Of a stretch of 64,000 bases of DNA, positions 62,216 to 64,000 are shown piece after piece; position 1 is the stretch's first letter; each line of letters starts with the position of its first letter. The notes beneath the pieces were generated by a model. That model had not been told where the DNA came from and ran no database searches. It worked only from the letters and a program-made list of their open reading frames with translations. Source of the stretch: CAYLMG01 sp964493425 (GTDB lineage: Bacteria > Planctomycetota > Phycisphaerae > Sedimentisphaerales > Anaerobacaceae). The position numbers were made by a program, and so were the translations under genes. The stretch is from contig CAZBMW010000010.1 of NCBI GenBank assembly GCA_964493425.1, positions 1 to 64,000 on the forward strand. Reading direction: 5' to 3'.

Positions 62216-64000
62216 TCAAGCTGTCCGCAACTCAGCTCTGGTAGCTTTTTTCAACTCCGCAACTATATCATTCTGGAAACCATCAACAGTCTCGTGCGTC
62301 AGGGTGCCCTGCTCATCCCTGAACCGCAGGGTGAAAGTAACACTTTTCTTCCCACCCGGAATACTTCTACCTCGATATATTCCAACAAATATGACCTCTT
62401 CCAGCTCAGCAGGAGCGGCCCTTTCTATTGTACTCGCGATATCAGCCCAGATGACCTCTTCATCAATTACAAGCGACAAATCACGCTCTATAGCAGGAAA
62501 TTTAGGTATCGGGGCAAATTTTACTGCCTCACTCTGCAAAGCTTCAAGCTCTTGTAAATCCAACTCTGCTGCACAAATCTGCACATCTGTAAAGTCAAAT
62601 TTATCCTTTACCTTGTCCGAAACGACACCTGCGTTCCCTATCGTCTTGCCGTTCACAGATATCACGGTTGCCGCTTGAGCCCAGGCTAAATCTGCCTTTG
62701 TAAAAATAACCTCTGCATCCCTTTCAAGCACTTTTATTAGTCCATTAATTACACCTTTTAGCTCTCGAAATTCGCCGTCACAGGCCAGCGCCAGCTTCGT
62801 CTTCTCAACTGGCAATTCTCCCTTTACTCCTGGAACGAAAGTGTCAGCAATTTCAAATATTCTGCAGGGAGTATTTTTAACATTCAAATTGGTCTTAACA
62901 ACACCCAGCAAAGACCCAATCAGGGTTTGTCTGAGCAGATTCACACTTTTGCGCGATTCATCCCTGACAGCCAGGTGCCCGTCTTCGCGAGATACGCTGA
63001 AAAGCTCAGCTATATCATCTGCAACAAACGTTACACTAATCGTTTCGTAGTAACCACAGCCGTTAAGGTATTTACCAATAACTTCTCTCAGCTTTTGACG
63101 CCTATCAACGGGGGCAACCACGATATTTATTTTCTCTTCGGTCGGAAGCTTATTGTAGCCATATAGCCGGGCAACCTCCTCAATCAAATCAGCCTCGCGA
63201 TAAATATCCGCTCGCCAGGAAGGAACACTGCATTCTAAAAAATCATTTTTTCTTTCAGGATTAAAATGCAATGCCGACAATATCCTCATCATATCATCAG
63301 CAGCTACTTCGATGCCAAGCAGCTTATTAACTCTGCTTGGCCGCAGTGACACTTTTTTTGGCTTACTCTTTTTAGGATAAACATCTACCACACCCTTTGC
63401 AACCTTGCCGCCTGCCGCCTGCACAATAAGCTGTGCCGTCCTCTTGGAGGCCCAGTCAACATTCTCGATATCGACAATACGTTCAAACCTGAAAGCCGCC
63501 TCAGAAGGAAGACTAAGCCTTCTGCTTGTATTGCGAATCGTCACCGGGTCAAAGTATGCATCTTCGAGCAGGATAGTATTAGTATCGGCTCCGACCTCAG
63601 TATATAAACCACCCATCACACCAGCCACGCCTACAGGCTCTTTAGCATCGGCAATAACAAGCATATCACTAGTAAGCTCGCATTTTGTTCCATCGATACT
63701 GACTATTGTCTCCCCGACCTTCGCTCTTCTCACTATTATTTTGCCCTCTTTAATCTTTCTATAATCAAAGGCGTGCGGCGGCTGGCCTGTCTCCAGCATC
63801 GCATAGTTAGTCGCATCGACGACACTACTTACAGAACGCATACCGACTGCTTCAAGCCTTTTTCTCATCCAGTCCGGCGAAGGCCCGACCTTTACGCCCT
63901 CAATAATCCTTGCAGTATATCTGCCGCACAAATCAGCATCTTCAATTTTAACACTGACAAACTCACTGGTCTCTTTTTGCAATTCCGCCAGCTCAACAGC
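62216..64000 (-). CDS. pheT: Phenylalanyl-tRNA synthetase beta subunit, partial
   Basis: The frame is open to the end of the window, so the N-terminal part is missing. The visible roughly 594 residues begin in the linker before the B3/B4 editing domain (VVDATNYAMLETGQPPHAFDY). A B5 domain follows (VSLRPSRVNKLLG), then the catalytic-like domain (VARLYGYNKLP) and the C-terminal anticodon-binding FDX-ACB domain (PKFPAIERDLSLVIDEEV). The subunit pairs with PheS, which is not in the window. An in-frame TTG near the edge is not the true start. Confidence 0.95.
   Translation of the reverse strand, partial: AVELAELQKETSEFVSVKIEDADLCGRYTARIIEGVKVGPSPDWMRKRLEAVGMRSVSSVVDATNYAMLETGQPPHAFDYRKIKEGKIIVRRAKVGETIVSIDGTKCELTSDMLVIADAKEPVGVAGVMGGLYTEVGADTNTILLEDAYFDPVTIRNTSRRLSLPSEAAFRFERIVDIENVDWASKRTAQLIVQAAGGKVAKGVVDVYPKKSKPKKVSLRPSRVNKLLGIEVAADDMMRILSALHFNPERKNDFLECSVPSWRADIYREADLIEEVARLYGYNKLPTEEKINIVVAPVDRRQKLREVIGKYLNGCGYYETISVTFVADDIAELFSVSREDGHLAVRDESRKSVNLLRQTLIGSLLGVVKTNLNVKNTPCRIFEIADTFVPGVKGELPVEKTKLALACDGEFRELKGVINGLIKVLERDAEVIFTKADLAWAQAATVISVNGKTIGNAGVVSDKVKDKFDFTDVQICAAELDLQELEALQSEAVKFAPIPKFPAIERDLSLVIDEEVIWADIASTIERAAPAELEEVIFVGIYRGRSIPGGKKSVTFTLRFRDEQGTLTHETVDGFQNDIVAELKKATRAELRTA

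Overview
The window reads as a chromosomal segment from an LPS-bearing, hydrogen-metabolising, probably anaerobic Gram-negative bacterium. The outer-membrane evidence is KdsA (KDO synthesis), a Mla-type ABC pair and several lipoproteins. The anaerobic evidence is a Mrp/Mbh-type membrane module with a full hyp set, plus radical SAM enzymes. A planctomycete of the Phycisphaerae type is my best guess (AT-rich spacers, a secreted Asn-Glu-Pro repeat protein, a prepilin-like beta-rich protein), but no marker here proves it.

Region 1 (1-11590, + strand) is one long, tightly packed run. It begins inside a NuoL/MrpA-like subunit and continues through MbhD/E-, MrpB-, C-, D-, E-, F- and G-like subunits and a HycF/NuoI-like iron-sulfur protein. 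A HycI-type maturation protease and hypF, C, D, E, A, B follow. Together they form the ion-translocating arm and the maturation machinery of a group 4 [NiFe] hydrogenase whose catalytic subunits must lie upstream of the window or elsewhere. A tRNA-Arg(CCT) and a bidirectional terminator close the block.

Region 2 (11804-24945, mostly - strand) carries xerC with a small unknown gene. It also carries the run leuS, secreted S8 protease, CYTH protein, diacylglycerol-kinase-like protein, kdsA and a radical SAM protein. A tRNA-Pro(CGG) follows on the + strand. Then comes a - strand run of a DUF3616 protein, a lipoprotein with eight LPV repeats of 12-residue period, and priA.

Region 3 (25081-45432, + strand) holds an MpaA-like peptidase lipoprotein, uvrB, nadC, birA and the lipoate set lpdA-lipB-lipA. 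A prepilin-like protein, a small secreted acidic protein and a spacer with interleaved inverted repeats follow. Then come carA with two full-length carB genes in tandem, and lon.

Region 4 (45422-64000) holds folP-pdxB (-), a small encapsulated-ferritin-like protein (+), and a - strand run of mlaE, mlaF, an FAD/FeS lactate-dehydrogenase-like protein and amrS. A 639-base AT-rich spacer precedes a cobalamin-binding-fold protein that lacks the usual axial His. After that come cimA (-), a PTS IIA protein (+), a glucan phosphorylase (-), a candidate 6S RNA (-) with a near-consensus promoter and a strong terminator, a Ycf46-like AAA ATPase (-) and the C-terminal part of pheT (-), which runs off the window.

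Most genes are ordinary housekeeping functions. The best leads for something new are the LPV-repeat lipoprotein, the His-less B12-fold protein, the carA-carB-carB arrangement and the possible structured element upstream of carA. I see no CRISPR array, prophage or insertion sequence.
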